Assembly: GCF_001441535.1 (NCBI RefSeq)
Contig: NZ_LMAU01000002.1
Span: 248,001-312,000 of the forward strand
Origin: Tsuneonella troitsensis
Lineage (GTDB): Bacteria > Pseudomonadota > Alphaproteobacteria > Sphingomonadales > Sphingomonadaceae
DNA length: 64,000 bases
Reading direction: 5' to 3'
The notes under the pieces were generated by a model. It did not search any database and was not told the origin of the DNA. It saw only the letters and a list, made by a program, of their open reading frames with translations. This document shows positions 8,511 to 17,668 of the stretch, one piece after another (the first letter of the stretch is position 1; every line of letters begins with the position of its first letter). The translations under genes were made by a program, and so were the position numbers.

Positions 8511-10109
8511 ATGACCTACCAGACGACCACCACCGAACTCCGCCACACGATCGAAGGTGCCGGTCAACCCTGGGCTGCGATCGACGCGGAAAACGCAGCG
8601 CGCATGCGGCTGCAGAACCGCTTCCCCACCGGGCTCGACATCGCGCGCTACACCGCGAAAATCATGCGCGAAGACATGGCGGCATACGACGCCGATCCGG
8701 CGGCCTACACGCAGTCGCTGGGCTGCTGGCATGGGTTCATCGGCCAGCAGAAGCTGATCGCGATCAAGAAGCATTTCGGGACCACCAAGAAGCGGTACCT
8801 CTATCTATCGGGCTGGATGATCGCGGCCTTGCGCAGCGAGTTCGGCCCCCTGCCCGACCAGTCGATGCACGAGAAGACTTCGGTTCCGGCGCTCATCGAG
8901 GAACTCTACACCTTCCTTCGCCAAGCCGACGCTCGCGAACTGGGCGGCCTGTTCCGCGAGCTCGACAAGGCGCGCGAAGCCGGCAACGAGGTCGAAGCGG
9001 CGCGTATCCAGCAGGCGATCGACGGTCATGAGACGCACGTCGTCCCTATCATCGCCGATATCGATGCCGGCTTCGGCAACCCCGAAGCGACCTACCTCCT
9101 CGCCAAGAAGATGATCGAGGCCGGTGCCTGTGCGATCCAGATCGAGAACCAGGTGTCCGACGAAAAGCAGTGCGGCCACCAGGATGGCAAGGTCACCGTT
9201 CCGCACGAGGACTTCCTGCAGAAGATCCGCGCCATCCGCTATGCCTTCCTCGAGCTGGGTGTCGAGGATGGCGTGATCGTGGCGCGCACCGACAGCCTGG
9301 GTGCAGGGCTCACCAAGCAGATCGCCTTCAGCCAGGAGCCCGGCGACCTCGGCGACCAGTACAATGCCTTCCTCGATTGCGAGGAGGTCGATGCGACCAC
9401 CCTCGGCAATGGCGACGTGCTTATCAGCCGCGAGGGCAAGTTACTGCAGCCCAAGCGCCTCCCCAGCAACCTCTATCAGTTCCGCCCCGGGACCGGAGAG
9501 GACCGCTGTGTCCTGGACTGCATCACGTCGCTGCAAAACGGAGCGGACCTGCTGTGGATCGAAACCGAAAAGCCGCACATCGGCCAGATCGGCGGCATGG
9601 TCGATCGCATCCGCGAGGTCATTCCTAACGCCAAGCTGGTCTACAACAACAGCCCCAGCTTCAACTGGACGCTCAATTTCCGTCAGCAGGTCTATGACGC
9701 TTGGGCCGAAGAAGGCCGCGATTTAACTGCCTACGATCGGGCGCGCCTGATGAGCATCGAATACGACGGCACCGACCTCGCCGAAGAGGCGGACGAGCGC
9801 ATCCGAACCTTTCAGCGCGACTCTGCGGCTCAGGCGGGCATCTTCCATCATCTCATCACGCTGCCGACCTATCACACCGCGGCGCTCAGCACCGACAACC
9901 TCGCCAAGCGATACTTCGGCGACGAGGGAATGCTGGGCTACGTCAAGCAGGTCCAGCGCGAGGAAATCCGCCAGGGCATCGCCTGCGTGAAGCACCAGAA
10001 CATGGCCGGGTCCGACATCGGCGACGACCACAAAGAGTATTTCGCCGGCGAAGCGGCCCTGAAGGCCGGCGGCGAGCATAACACGATGAACCAGTTCGCT
10101 GCTGCCTGA
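8511..10109 (+). CDS. aceA: isocitrate lyase
   Basis: A 532-residue enzyme that cleaves isocitrate to succinate and glyoxylate, the first step of the glyoxylate shunt needed for growth on acetate or fatty acids. The catalytic loop reads KQCGH with Cys221, where the Escherichia coli enzyme has KKCGH. The substrate-binding segment NNSPSFNW is present. The length and the Gln variant match the 530-residue isocitrate lyases of Pseudomonas and Neisseria rather than the shorter enteric type. It starts 135 bases from the divergent RamB-like regulator, which probably controls it, and is followed closely by a small gene. Confidence 0.96.
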   Translation: MTYQTTTTELRHTIEGAGQPWAAIDAENAARMRLQNRFPTGLDIARYTAKIMREDMAAYDADPAAYTQSLGCWHGFIGQQKLIAIKKHFGTTKKRYLYLSGWMIAALRSEFGPLPDQSMHEKTSVPALIEELYTFLRQADARELGGLFRELDKAREAGNEVEAARIQQAIDGHETHVVPIIADIDAGFGNPEATYLLAKKMIEAGACAIQIENQVSDEKQCGHQDGKVTVPHEDFLQKIRAIRYAFLELGVEDGVIVARTDSLGAGLTKQIAFSQEPGDLGDQYNAFLDCEEVDATTLGNGDVLISREGKLLQPKRLPSNLYQFRPGTGEDRCVLDCITSLQNGADLLWIETEKPHIGQIGGMVDRIREVIPNAKLVYNNSPSFNWTLNFRQQVYDAWAEEGRDLTAYDRARLMSIEYDGTDLAEEADERIRTFQRDSAAQAGIFHHLITLPTYHTAALSTDNLAKRYFGDEGMLGYVKQVQREEIRQGIACVKHQNMAGSDIGDDHKEYFAGEAALKAGGEHNTMNQFAAA

Positions 10110-10153
10110 CGGCGACCTGCGAACCCGGTTCTATAAAGTCGAGGAGAGAAAGG

Positions 10154-10333
10154 ATGACCACGATGACCGAGGAAGCCCCCCGTACCGAGCCCGGCCGTGC
10201 ACGCGCGCTGCTCTCCACCGCGGATTTTCGTCTGCTACGTACGGCCTTGACCGCCTATGCGCGGACGATCGACGACCGGGACGAACTCGCCCGGATCAAC
10301 GCCCTGCATCACCGGCTGGGCACTTATACCTGA
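10154..10333 (+). CDS. 59-residue protein encoded behind aceA, function unknown
   Basis: An ATG at 10154 follows the purine-rich GGAGAGAAAGG and opens a 59-codon frame ending in TGA at 10331-10333. The peptide is Arg/Ala/Leu-rich and probably helical, with charged pairs (TIDDRDELARINALHHRL). It begins 45 bases after the aceA stop and ends 24 bases before a strong hairpin, which suggests an aceA-smORF transcript. No domain is recognised. It could be a small accessory protein of acetate metabolism, but that is only context. Confidence 0.7.
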   Translation: MTTMTEEAPRTEPGRARALLSTADFRLLRTALTAYARTIDDRDELARINALHHRLGTYT

Positions 10334-10357
10334 CCTGACGATCTCCTGGGGAGGAGA

Positions 10358-10394
10358 GACGGTCGCCGGGTGACCCCCTCACCCGGCGGCCGTC
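10358..10394. terminator. strong hairpin between the aceA unit and the convergent amidohydrolase
   Basis: A 16-bp stem (10358-10373 with 10379-10394, one G-T pair) closes a five-C loop. It lies between two convergent genes. There is no clear U-run on either side, so it may work as a bidirectional stabiliser or a Rho-assisted terminator. Confidence 0.65.
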
Positions 10395-10407
10395 AAATAA
10401 TTACCGG

Positions 10408-11739
10408 TCAGCCGCCCGATGCCGGCATGAGTTCTAGCGCGGCACCAGCCAGCGCCTCGGTCGCCGTCGAGATCACCTTCTCCGCGTCGGGCGCCCAGAA
10501 TGGGCTGTGCAGCGAAGGCAGTTCGATCTCTCCCGCCTCGGCCTTGGCGATCTGATCCTGCGGCACTCCACCGACCCAGAAAATAAGCGTTTCTACTTCG
10601 CGATCGGCGCGGTGGAACTGGCTGAAATCCTCGCCCCCCATCACCGGCGGGACTTCCTTGACCCGTTCGGCACCGAACCGCTCGGTCAGGATGCCGGCGA
10701 CCCGCTTGGTGAAATCCGGCGTGTTGTAGGTAGCGGGGGTGTAGGGGTCTTCGACCGTCACGACCGGCATCTGCGCGTCGGTCATCCCCGCCGCAATCGC
10801 CTCACCCCGCGCGATCCGACTGATTCCATCGAGCAATTGCTTGCGGGATTCATCACTATAACTGCGAACGGTCAGTTGAAGCTTGGCTTCGTCCGAGATG
10901 ATGTTGTGTTTCGCGCCGGCATGGAAACTGCCGACAGTGACGACCGCTGGTTCGAGCGGATTCTTCTCGCGGCTGACGAGCGTCTGCAGCTTCATCACGA
11001 TTGAACTGGCGAGCACGACCGGGTCCTTGGCCGTATGGGGATAGGCGCCGTGCCCGCCGACGCCCTTTACCGTGATATCGACGCTGTCGACATTCGCGAG
11101 AGCGAAACCGGAAGTGTAGGCGATCTGACCCGCGGGATATTGGGCGGCATCGTGAAAGGCAAGAACGTAGTCCGGCTTGGGAAATCGGGTGTACAGGCCG
11201 TCTTCCAGCATCGCGAGCGCGCCGAGGCCGAGTTCCTCCGCCGGCTGCCCTATCATCACGACCGTGCCCGACCACTCGCTCTTGCGTTCGGCGAGCAGGC
11301 GCGCCGCGCCGATCCACGAAGCCATGTGCGTGTCATGCCCGCACGCGTGCATGATCCCGGTGGTGACGCCCGATTCAGGCGTGCCCTGCGCCTTCGAGGC
11401 GAAAGGCAAGCCCGTCTGCTCGACCACCGGCAGGCCGTCCATGTCCGCGCGCAACATCACGACCGGACCCGCGCCGTTGCGCATCACGCCGACCACACCG
11501 GTCTTGCCCACGCCTTCGGTCACTTCGAACCCCATCGCCTTGAGGCGAGTCGCAAGCTTCTTGGCGGTTTCCACTTCCTGGAAGCTGAGTTCGGGATGCT
11601 CATGAAGGTCGCGGTAAAGCGCCATCAAGTCGGGCATGTCGGCTGCCACCGCCTCGCGCAGGTCGTTTGCGACCAGCGGCGAACCGGTCGCGGCCAATGC
11701 CAGTGCCAGTCCTGTACCCAGGATCGATCGAAACTGCAT
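10408..11739 (-). CDS. exported M20-family amidohydrolase (hippurate hydrolase type)
   Basis: A 443-residue metallo-hydrolase with an N-terminal signal peptide (hydrophobic core then ATGSPLVA near residue 24). The M20D signatures are visible: HEHPELSFQE-like entry, the metal-binding HACGHDTHMA and HDAAQYPAG, and MGGEDFSQF near the C-terminus. Such enzymes remove N-acyl groups from amino acids or hydrolyse small amides with two metal ions, here presumably in the periplasm. It is transcribed after the SLC13 permease gene (29 bases apart), so the pair may handle uptake and processing of related substrates. The exact substrate cannot be read. Confidence 0.9.
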   Translation of the reverse strand: MQFRSILGTGLALALAATGSPLVANDLREAVAADMPDLMALYRDLHEHPELSFQEVETAKKLATRLKAMGFEVTEGVGKTGVVGVMRNGAGPVVMLRADMDGLPVVEQTGLPFASKAQGTPESGVTTGIMHACGHDTHMASWIGAARLLAERKSEWSGTVVMIGQPAEELGLGALAMLEDGLYTRFPKPDYVLAFHDAAQYPAGQIAYTSGFALANVDSVDITVKGVGGHGAYPHTAKDPVVLASSIVMKLQTLVSREKNPLEPAVVTVGSFHAGAKHNIISDEAKLQLTVRSYSDESRKQLLDGISRIARGEAIAAGMTDAQMPVVTVEDPYTPATYNTPDFTKRVAGILTERFGAERVKEVPPVMGGEDFSQFHRADREVETLIFWVGGVPQDQIAKAEAGEIELPSLHSPFWAPDAEKVISTATEALAGAALELMPASGG

Positions 11740-11768
11740 ATTCCCCCCTCGTTGTTGTCGTTACCGCT

Positions 11769-13565
11769 CTACATCTTGTACGTTATCACCAGCAGGATCG
11801 ACAGCGTCACCGTCATCAGCAGGACCAGCGGAACACCCGTCCGGATGTAGTCTTTGAACTCGTAACTGCCCTCGGCCATAATCAGCATGTTGGTCTGGTA
11901 GGCAATCGGCGTTGCGTAACAGAGGTTGCAGCCGAACAGCACCGCAAGGATCAAAGGCTCGGGCGGCAGGCCGAGCTGCTGCGCGATATTGAACGCGATC
12001 GGCGTGCCGACGGTCGCCGCGGTCGCGTTGCTGGCAAAGTTGGTCAGCAGGGTCACGAACAGCATGATCGCTGCGAGCACGCCTGCGGGGCTGAGGAACT
12101 GCAGGCCAAGCGACATTGCCTGACCCAGCCACAAAGCTGCGCCGGTATCGCCGATCAGGCGCCCCAGCGCGATGCTCGCGGCGACGAGTACGATGACCTG
12201 CGCCGAAAGCGCGCGGCCAACGCGTTCGAATTTCACGCATCCGGTCACGAACATGAGGATCGCCCCGGCCAGCGCAGAAATAGCGATCGGCAAGAGGCCG
12301 ATGGAGGCAAGCCCGACCGATCCGAGCATGATTGCGCCCGCCAGTACCGCCTTCGATCGGCGGGGCAGCTCGCGCATGCCTTCTAGGATCAGAAGGCTGT
12401 CTGCGCGGGCAAACGTCTGCAGCGGTTGGGGCAAGCCCATCACCAGCAGCACGTCACCTTCCGCAATGCGTAGATCGGCAATAGCGGTCTCGGCCTGGTC
12501 GCCGATCAATCTCTTGGGGCGATGGATGCCAAGCACCGCCACACCATACAGGTCGGCTATGCCCGAGCTGGGCAGCGTACGCCCGATCAGCCGCGAGTCT
12601 GCAGTGACCGTCATCTCGACGACCGCGATATCCTCGCGCGTGTCCAGTGACTCCTTGCGGATGCGATCGATCACCCAGGCAGGCGCAACCTCGCCCTTCA
12701 GCGTGCGCATCGCTTCCTCGAGCGCGTCGTGCGTACCCGAGATCGTCAGCTGCTCGTGCGATCCCAACTTGCCGGTGGGTCGATCGTGGAACTCGATCTC
12801 GGCGGGAAGGCGCGGCATGATCGCGGCAAGTTCCTGCCCAGTCAGTGCGCTGCCTTCGCTCAGACGTAACCGGGTGACGAACCGACGCTTCTCGTGAATT
12901 TCCTCGGTCCGATTGTCGCCGAGCAGGCGCGGCGCGACGAGCCAGAGGTAGGGCAACGCAACAACCGCCGCCATCAGCACGATGGGCGTAAAGTGAAACA
13001 CGTTCATCTGGGGCATCCCCAGATCGCGCGCGATCGAGACGACGAGCAGGTTGGTCGATGTGCCGATCGTCGTGGCCATCCCCCCGATCAGGACCGCCGC
13101 ATTGATCGGTATCAGCGTTTTCGATGCCGCCATGCCACCGCGTACGGCCAGCGAGACGAAGATCGGCAGAAGCAGCACCAGTACCGGCGTGTCGTTGACG
13201 AACATCGACAGGAAGAACGCCATCAGCAGGGATACGAGCAGGCCCAGTTGCTGGTTGATCTTGAACACGCGCTCGAGGACCCGCGCGAACGGCTCCAGCG
13301 CGCCTGTGACCACCAACCCCCGCCCCATGATCATCAAGGCGCAGATCGTGATGAGCGCGTAGTGACCGAAGCCCGAGAACGCGAGCACCAAGCCGTCGGT
13401 CGGCTGGGTATGCGGCAAGGGAAAGAAGTAGAGTCCTACCGCGATCACCGCGATGGTGAGGAGCGACACGATCTCGGTGCTCATTCGCCCGCGGGCGAAT
13501 GCCACGAACATCGCCACCGTCACGATCATCGCGCCGAGCGCGTGCAGACTGGGAGCGTCGATCAT
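11769..13565 (-). CDS. SLC13-family permease with RCK_C/TrkA_C domains
   Basis: A 598-residue inner-membrane transporter. Hydrophobic helices fill the N-terminal third and the C-terminal third, with the family-like segments FVNDTPVLVLLLP and TNFASNATAATVGTPIA. The central soluble part (about residues 205-390) contains two TrkA_C-like ligand-binding modules, one with LIGRTLPSSGIADLYG. This architecture is usual for bacterial anion or dicarboxylate permeases annotated as sodium:sulfate symporters. A GGAG precedes the ATG. It is the likely first gene of a two-gene unit with the M20 amidohydrolase. Confidence 0.9.
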   Translation of the reverse strand: MIDAPSLHALGAMIVTVAMFVAFARGRMSTEIVSLLTIAVIAVGLYFFPLPHTQPTDGLVLAFSGFGHYALITICALMIMGRGLVVTGALEPFARVLERVFKINQQLGLLVSLLMAFFLSMFVNDTPVLVLLLPIFVSLAVRGGMAASKTLIPINAAVLIGGMATTIGTSTNLLVVSIARDLGMPQMNVFHFTPIVLMAAVVALPYLWLVAPRLLGDNRTEEIHEKRRFVTRLRLSEGSALTGQELAAIMPRLPAEIEFHDRPTGKLGSHEQLTISGTHDALEEAMRTLKGEVAPAWVIDRIRKESLDTREDIAVVEMTVTADSRLIGRTLPSSGIADLYGVAVLGIHRPKRLIGDQAETAIADLRIAEGDVLLVMGLPQPLQTFARADSLLILEGMRELPRRSKAVLAGAIMLGSVGLASIGLLPIAISALAGAILMFVTGCVKFERVGRALSAQVIVLVAASIALGRLIGDTGAALWLGQAMSLGLQFLSPAGVLAAIMLFVTLLTNFASNATAATVGTPIAFNIAQQLGLPPEPLILAVLFGCNLCYATPIAYQTNMLIMAEGSYEFKDYIRTGVPLVLLMTVTLSILLVITYKM

Positions 13566-13610
13566 CGCTCCGATGCCTCACAGAGCACGCGAGGCATTTC
13601 AAGCGATTAT

Positions 13611-13623
13611 CGGGCCAAGCCCG
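13611..13623. terminator. short hairpin after tRNA-Leu
   Basis: CGGGC-CAA-GCCCG directly follows the 3' end of tRNA-Leu (minus strand). The stem is five base pairs with a three-base loop and no U-run, so it is a weak terminator candidate. Confidence 0.3.
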
Positions 13624-13627
13624 AATT

Positions 13628-13711
13628 TGGTACCCCTGGCCCGACTCGAACGGGCACGTCGTAAGACAAACGATTTTGAGTCGTTCGCGTCTACCATTCC
13701 GCCACAGGGGC
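13628..13711 (-). tRNA. tRNA-Leu (anticodon CAA)
   Basis: The minus strand folds as a class II tRNA: acceptor GCCCCTG with CAGGGGT, anticodon stem AACGA/TCGTT around the loop CTCAAAA (anticodon CAA), a variable arm, and a T arm containing GTTCGAGTC. The CCA end is encoded. It decodes UUG. Confidence 0.95.
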
Positions 13712-13779
13712 TCCGCAGCGCGGGGAGCCTTAGCCGCCGGTTTGCGCCGCGGCTAGACCCAGATCGCTTGAGCCGTGCG

Positions 13780-14595
13780 CTATTTGAGCGCGGCGGCGAG
13801 TTCCTTGTGCAGCTTCGAGTGCAGGCCGTCGTTGGCGGCCAGCACCTGCGTGTCGCAGACCGGTTGCGAGCGGCCGCGGAAATCGGTGACGAAGCCGCCG
13901 GCCTCGCGAACGAGCAAGCATCCCGCTGCGGTATCCCAGGGAGCAAGATCGCTTTCCCAGAACCCGTCGTACCGTCCGGCGGCCACCCAGGCGAGATCGA
14001 GCGAGGCCGCCCCGAAGCGCCGTATGCCCGCCACCTGCGGTCCAAGGGCACCATAGATCCGCGTCCATTCGGCGAAATTGCCATGGCCCTGGTACGGCAT
14101 CCCGGTCGCGACGAGGGCGTCGGACATCCGCGAACGGCTCGATACGCGAAGGCGACCGTCGTGCAGCCATGCGCCGCGGCTCTTCTCGGCCCAGAACGTT
14201 TCGTCGGTGATCGGCTGATAGACGACCGCCGCGGTCACCTCACCCCAACCCTTGCCGTCGAGCGTCGGCTCCTGCGCGGCGATCGAGATCGCGAAGTGCG
14301 GGATGCCGTGCAGAAAGTTGCTGGTGCCGTCGAGCGGATCGATCACGAAGCGGGGCATGCCGTCTTCGCCGGGGATCTCTCCGCCTTCTTCCATCAGGAA
14401 GCCCCAACCGGGGCGCGCAACCTTCAGCTCGTCCCACAGGGTGCGCTCGGCAATCTGGTCAGCCTTCGAGACGAAATCCGAAGGACCCTTGCGGCTGACC
14501 TGGAGGTGCTCGATCTCGCCGAAGTCGCGTCGCAGCTTGCCGCCCGCCTTGCGGGCAGCTTTTTCCATGACGCGAATGATAGCGGAAACTGCCAC
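13780..14595 (-). CDS. suhB: inositol monophosphatase family protein
   Basis: A 271-residue Mg-dependent phosphatase. The metal site is visible as EEGGEIPG, IDPLDGTSNFLHG and the distal PWDTAAGCLLVREAGG. In many bacteria this family (SuhB) hydrolyses inositol-1-phosphate and also assists rRNA antitermination; either role is possible here. The start is GTG at 14593-14595 with GAGGA six bases upstream. Only nine bases separate it from the efp stop, so it is probably co-transcribed with efp. Confidence 0.92.
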   Translation of the reverse strand: MAVSAIIRVMEKAARKAGGKLRRDFGEIEHLQVSRKGPSDFVSKADQIAERTLWDELKVARPGWGFLMEEGGEIPGEDGMPRFVIDPLDGTSNFLHGIPHFAISIAAQEPTLDGKGWGEVTAAVVYQPITDETFWAEKSRGAWLHDGRLRVSSRSRMSDALVATGMPYQGHGNFAEWTRIYGALGPQVAGIRRFGAASLDLAWVAAGRYDGFWESDLAPWDTAAGCLLVREAGGFVTDFRGRSQPVCDTQVLAANDGLHSKLHKELAAALK

Positions 14596-14604
14596 AGGTA
14601 GTCC

Positions 14605-15168
14605 TCAGCCAGCCTTGCCGACGTAGGTACGCTCGTAGACGTCCACGACGATGCGGGTGCCGCTTTCGATGTGCGGCGGCACCATCACGCGCACGCCGTT
14701 GTCGAGCACGGCGGGCTTATAGCTGGACGAAGCGGTCTGGCCCTTCACCACCGCATCGGCCTCGACGATCGTCGCTTCGACCTGTTCGGGCAGCGCGACC
14801 GAGATCGGCTTTTCGTCCCACAATTCCAGGGTCACATCCATGCCGTCCTGCAGGAACGCCGCGGCGTCGCCCAGTAGGTCGGTCGGCAGGTTGATCTGCT
14901 CGTACGTATCCTTGTCCATGAAGACTAGCGCATCGCCGTCCGTGTAAAGGTACTGGAATTCCTTCTGATCGAGCCGCACGCGCTCGATCGTGTCCGCGCT
15001 GCGAAAGCGGACGTTGGTTTTGCGGCCATCCTGCAGGTTCTTCATCTCGACCTGCATGTACGCCCCGCCCTTGCCCGGCTGGGTGTGCTGAATCTTGGCG
15101 ACCTTCCAGATGCCGCCTTCGTATTCGAGAATGTTGCCGGGACGAATGTCCACGCCGGAAATCTTCAT
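14605..15168 (-). CDS. efp: translation elongation factor P
   Basis: A 187-residue EF-P with the three beta-barrel domains expected. Domain I contains the loop HTQPGKGGA, whose Lys is the usual modification site; the C-terminal signature [17 protein letters not shown] is present. EF-P relieves ribosome stalling at polyproline stretches. The ATG at 15166-15168 gives the family length; a longer frame upstream adds a non-homologous extension. The presence of Lys at the loop tip suggests modification of the EpmA type, but no modifying enzyme gene is in the window. Confidence 0.96.
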   Translation of the reverse strand: MKISGVDIRPGNILEYEGGIWKVAKIQHTQPGKGGAYMQVEMKNLQDGRKTNVRFRSADTIERVRLDQKEFQYLYTDGDALVFMDKDTYEQINLPTDLLGDAAAFLQDGMDVTLELWDEKPISVALPEQVEATIVEADAVVKGQTASSSYKPAVLDNGVRVMVPPHIESGTRIVVDVYERTYVGKAG

Positions 15169-15348
15169 GGTGGAAAGAGCCTTGGGTTGGGAAACTTGGG
15201 GTTCGAAAATCGGGAGCGCTCCACGATCTTGCGGACGCACTGCGCGGCGCGCCTTAGCCGCTTGGCGGATGCGGGGCAAGCAGACCCCCCTCAATCGCGA
15301 AAACGCGAGCGGTAGTCGTGCGGCGGCGCAGTTGCTATATTCGCCGCC

Positions 15349-15717
15349 ATGATCAAACGGACCACGATTTATCTCGCTCTGGCCACAGCGCTTGCGGCTG
15401 CCGGAGCCCGTGCAGAGGGCAGGCTCGGAACGCTCGAATCCGGACGCTATCTCTGCGAGGTGCCGGGCGACGCGGCAGGTCTCGCTTCGATCCCTTTGAA
15501 GGATATGTGGTTCGACGTCATCAACGCGTCGAGCTACACCGCGTCTGCGGGCAACGGGACCTATTTGCTGACCGGGAAGACCCTCGTTTTCACGAGCGGT
15601 CCGTACAAGGGAATGAAGTTTACACAGATGGGCGCACGGACGCTCAGGGCTTCGGATGCAGCGGGTGACTTTGCCAAGATGCGTTGTGTGCGAACCGGAC
15701 GCGGCGCCGCCGATTGA
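15349..15717 (+). CDS. exported hypothetical protein
   Basis: A 122-residue protein with a signal peptide (Lys-Arg start, hydrophobic core, cleavage likely after GARA near residue 22). The mature part holds two Cys residues (YLCEV and KMRCVR) that could form a disulfide, and reads like a small beta-rich domain. It is divergent from efp across a 180-base promoter region and convergent with the M23 peptidase gene, from which it is separated by 11 bases. I do not recognise a named family. Confidence 0.8.
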   Translation: MIKRTTIYLALATALAAAGARAEGRLGTLESGRYLCEVPGDAAGLASIPLKDMWFDVINASSYTASAGNGTYLLTGKTLVFTSGPYKGMKFTQMGARTLRASDAAGDFAKMRCVRTGRGAAD

Positions 15718-15728
15718 CCCTGTTCCGG

Positions 15729-16394
15729 CTATCGCCGGACGAGCAGCGGATAGGGACTGATCGGGGTCGACGGCTCCCACCACTCCGCCCCCGGGGTGGT
15801 CCGCATGATCGCAAAATGCAGGTGCGGCGCTTCGGGATCGGCATTGCCCGTGTAACCGACGCTGCCTAGCCGCTGGCCGCGGCGGACCTTCTGCCCCTCA
15901 CGCAAACCCCCAGCGTAGTCCTTGAGATGGGCGTAATAGTAGATGGTCCGGCGGTCGTCCGAGCGGATGTATATCGTCTTGCCCCCGGCTTCAGACAGGA
16001 ACAGGCGCTCGATCGTTCCCGGGTTCGCCGACACGATCGTAGTACCCTCGGGCGCCATGATGTCGATCGCCTCGTGCAAGCGCGCACCCCCTTCCCGGCT
16101 CTGCGTGAAGGTGTCGGTGAGATCGCTGGGCCGAATGCCAAGGACCGGCACCATGAGCGCAGCGCCGGACTGAGGTTCGGGTGCGATCTGGTCTTCCGTG
16201 TCGAGGGACCGCGTGCTCGACGTACCCGCCTCGAAGAACGAGCGCGGGCTGGGTGCAGCCTCGGCGGGCCGCGTCTTGCCGATCTGACTCGCACCACGTG
16301 CGCCTTCGAGCACCGTCCCACCTGCCACGATCCAGGCGGCGCTCGTGAGCGTGGCGGTGACGACGATCGTGAGGATCCGGTCGAGAGCGCCCAT
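15729..16394 (-). CDS. M23 (LytM-type) metallopeptidase
   Basis: A 221-residue protein with an N-terminal hydrophobic anchor or uncleaved signal and a C-terminal M23 domain. Zinc-ligand motifs are [12 protein letters not shown] and HLHFAIM, with YAHL between them. Such enzymes cut peptide cross-links in peptidoglycan or regulate amidases. The stop of the preceding L,D-transpeptidase gene lies seven bases upstream of its start, so the two cell-wall enzymes are probably co-expressed. Confidence 0.9.
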   Translation of the reverse strand: MGALDRILTIVVTATLTSAAWIVAGGTVLEGARGASQIGKTRPAEAAPSPRSFFEAGTSSTRSLDTEDQIAPEPQSGAALMVPVLGIRPSDLTDTFTQSREGGARLHEAIDIMAPEGTTIVSANPGTIERLFLSEAGGKTIYIRSDDRRTIYYYAHLKDYAGGLREGQKVRRGQRLGSVGYTGNADPEAPHLHFAIMRTTPGAEWWEPSTPISPYPLLVRR

Positions 16395-16401
16395 CGTGAG
16401 G

Positions 16402-17592
16402 TCAGGCCACGAATTCGACTTCGACGCCCGGCCGCACCATCTGTGCGAGGCGGGCCGCGTCCCAGTTGGTCAGGCGCACGCAACCGCTGCTCTGAGCGCG
16501 GCCGATCGTCTCGGGATCGGGTGTGCCGTGAATGCCGTAGTGCTCCTTGCTAAGGTCGATCCAGACCACGCCCACCGGACTGTTCGGCCCGGGCGGAAGC
16601 TGCTGCTTCCCGCTGTCGTCGTCGTTGCCAAGGACCCGAGGATCATAGGTGAACGGCGGATTGGGCGCCTTCCCGTTTATCTTCCAGTTACCCAGAGGCA
16701 ACGGAAAGCGGCTGCTGCCCGACGATACGGTGAACAGCGCAACCAGCTTTCCAGCTTCGTCATAGGCTTTGAGCGTGCTCTCGCTCTTGCTGACGACGAT
16801 CTTTTCGACATTCGGCTGCTCGGTACCCACGCCCAGGCTCTGGAGGGTCTGCTGCCAGTCCGGATCATCGACCGCGCCCGGCGCGATCCGGTCCCCGCCG
16901 ATGTTGGGCACGCGGATTATCTGGCCCGCAGCAAAGGTCGAGACTGGCCTTTCCGGAGCAGTGGCGGATTCTGTCGGAGAAGGCGACGGCTCCGGCGCGG
17001 AAGTTGTGCTCCCCGCTTTGCCGGCTGGCTGACCGCCAGGGTTCAGCATCTTCAGAACCTCTACGGTCGTGTGAAACCGCTCGGCCAGTTTCTCGTCGAG
17101 GGTCTGGTATCCCAAGCGCTCGAGCTTGGCCTGATCCTCGGCATCCTTCGGAATGGCGGCATATTCGAGCGTGCCCCAGTCGGACGGAATTCGGACGACG
17201 CGCGTCGCCGGGATCGATTTCCATTGGTCAAGCTTGGCAGTAGTCGCCTCGTCCATTTCACCAGTGACTTCGAAACCGTTCGCCTCCTGAAAGCCCTCCA
17301 GCGCGTTCTCGGTCGACAGGCCCATTTCTCCGTCGATCACGCCGGGGCCGAAACCCTGGCGGTCCAGCACGACTTGCGCCTGCATGACGGGTCGCTCCTC
17401 GCTATCGGGAATGTCGGGCACGTCGGAGGCCATGTCCGCCCCGTCACGCGAAGCCATGGTGTCGGCGAGGCTTTCCGTGGTGGCATTCGCCGTTCGGTCG
17501 GCTTCCGAAGTCTCGTCGGCGTTGCGATCGGTGCCATTCAAACCGCAGGCAGCAAGAGCTAGGAGCGAGGCGGCGGCGATGAAATGGCGCAT
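16402..17592 (-). CDS. lipoprotein L,D-transpeptidase (YkuD domain) with peptidoglycan-binding domain
   Basis: A 396-residue envelope protein. The start at 17590-17592 gives a lipoprotein signal ending in LAACG. An acidic Thr/Asp-rich linker follows, then a PG_binding_1-like module (FGPGVIDGEMG), and finally the YkuD domain. The catalytic HGTPDP...SSGCVRL motif gives His355 and Cys371. L,D-transpeptidases form 3-3 cross-links or attach proteins to peptidoglycan using tetrapeptide donors. It precedes the M23 peptidase gene by seven bases, which suggests a wall-remodelling pair. Confidence 0.92.
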   Translation of the reverse strand: MRHFIAAASLLALAACGLNGTDRNADETSEADRTANATTESLADTMASRDGADMASDVPDIPDSEERPVMQAQVVLDRQGFGPGVIDGEMGLSTENALEGFQEANGFEVTGEMDEATTAKLDQWKSIPATRVVRIPSDWGTLEYAAIPKDAEDQAKLERLGYQTLDEKLAERFHTTVEVLKMLNPGGQPAGKAGSTTSAPEPSPSPTESATAPERPVSTFAAGQIIRVPNIGGDRIAPGAVDDPDWQQTLQSLGVGTEQPNVEKIVVSKSESTLKAYDEAGKLVALFTVSSGSSRFPLPLGNWKINGKAPNPPFTYDPRVLGNDDDSGKQQLPPGPNSPVGVVWIDLSKEHYGIHGTPDPETIGRAQSSGCVRLTNWDAARLAQMVRPGVEVEFVA

Positions 17593-17668
17593 GGAGGTTC
17601 CCTGAAATACGGGACGCGACCCGTCCCTCGTCAAGGCAACGACCGAGCCCGAAAATATATCCGCCGTC

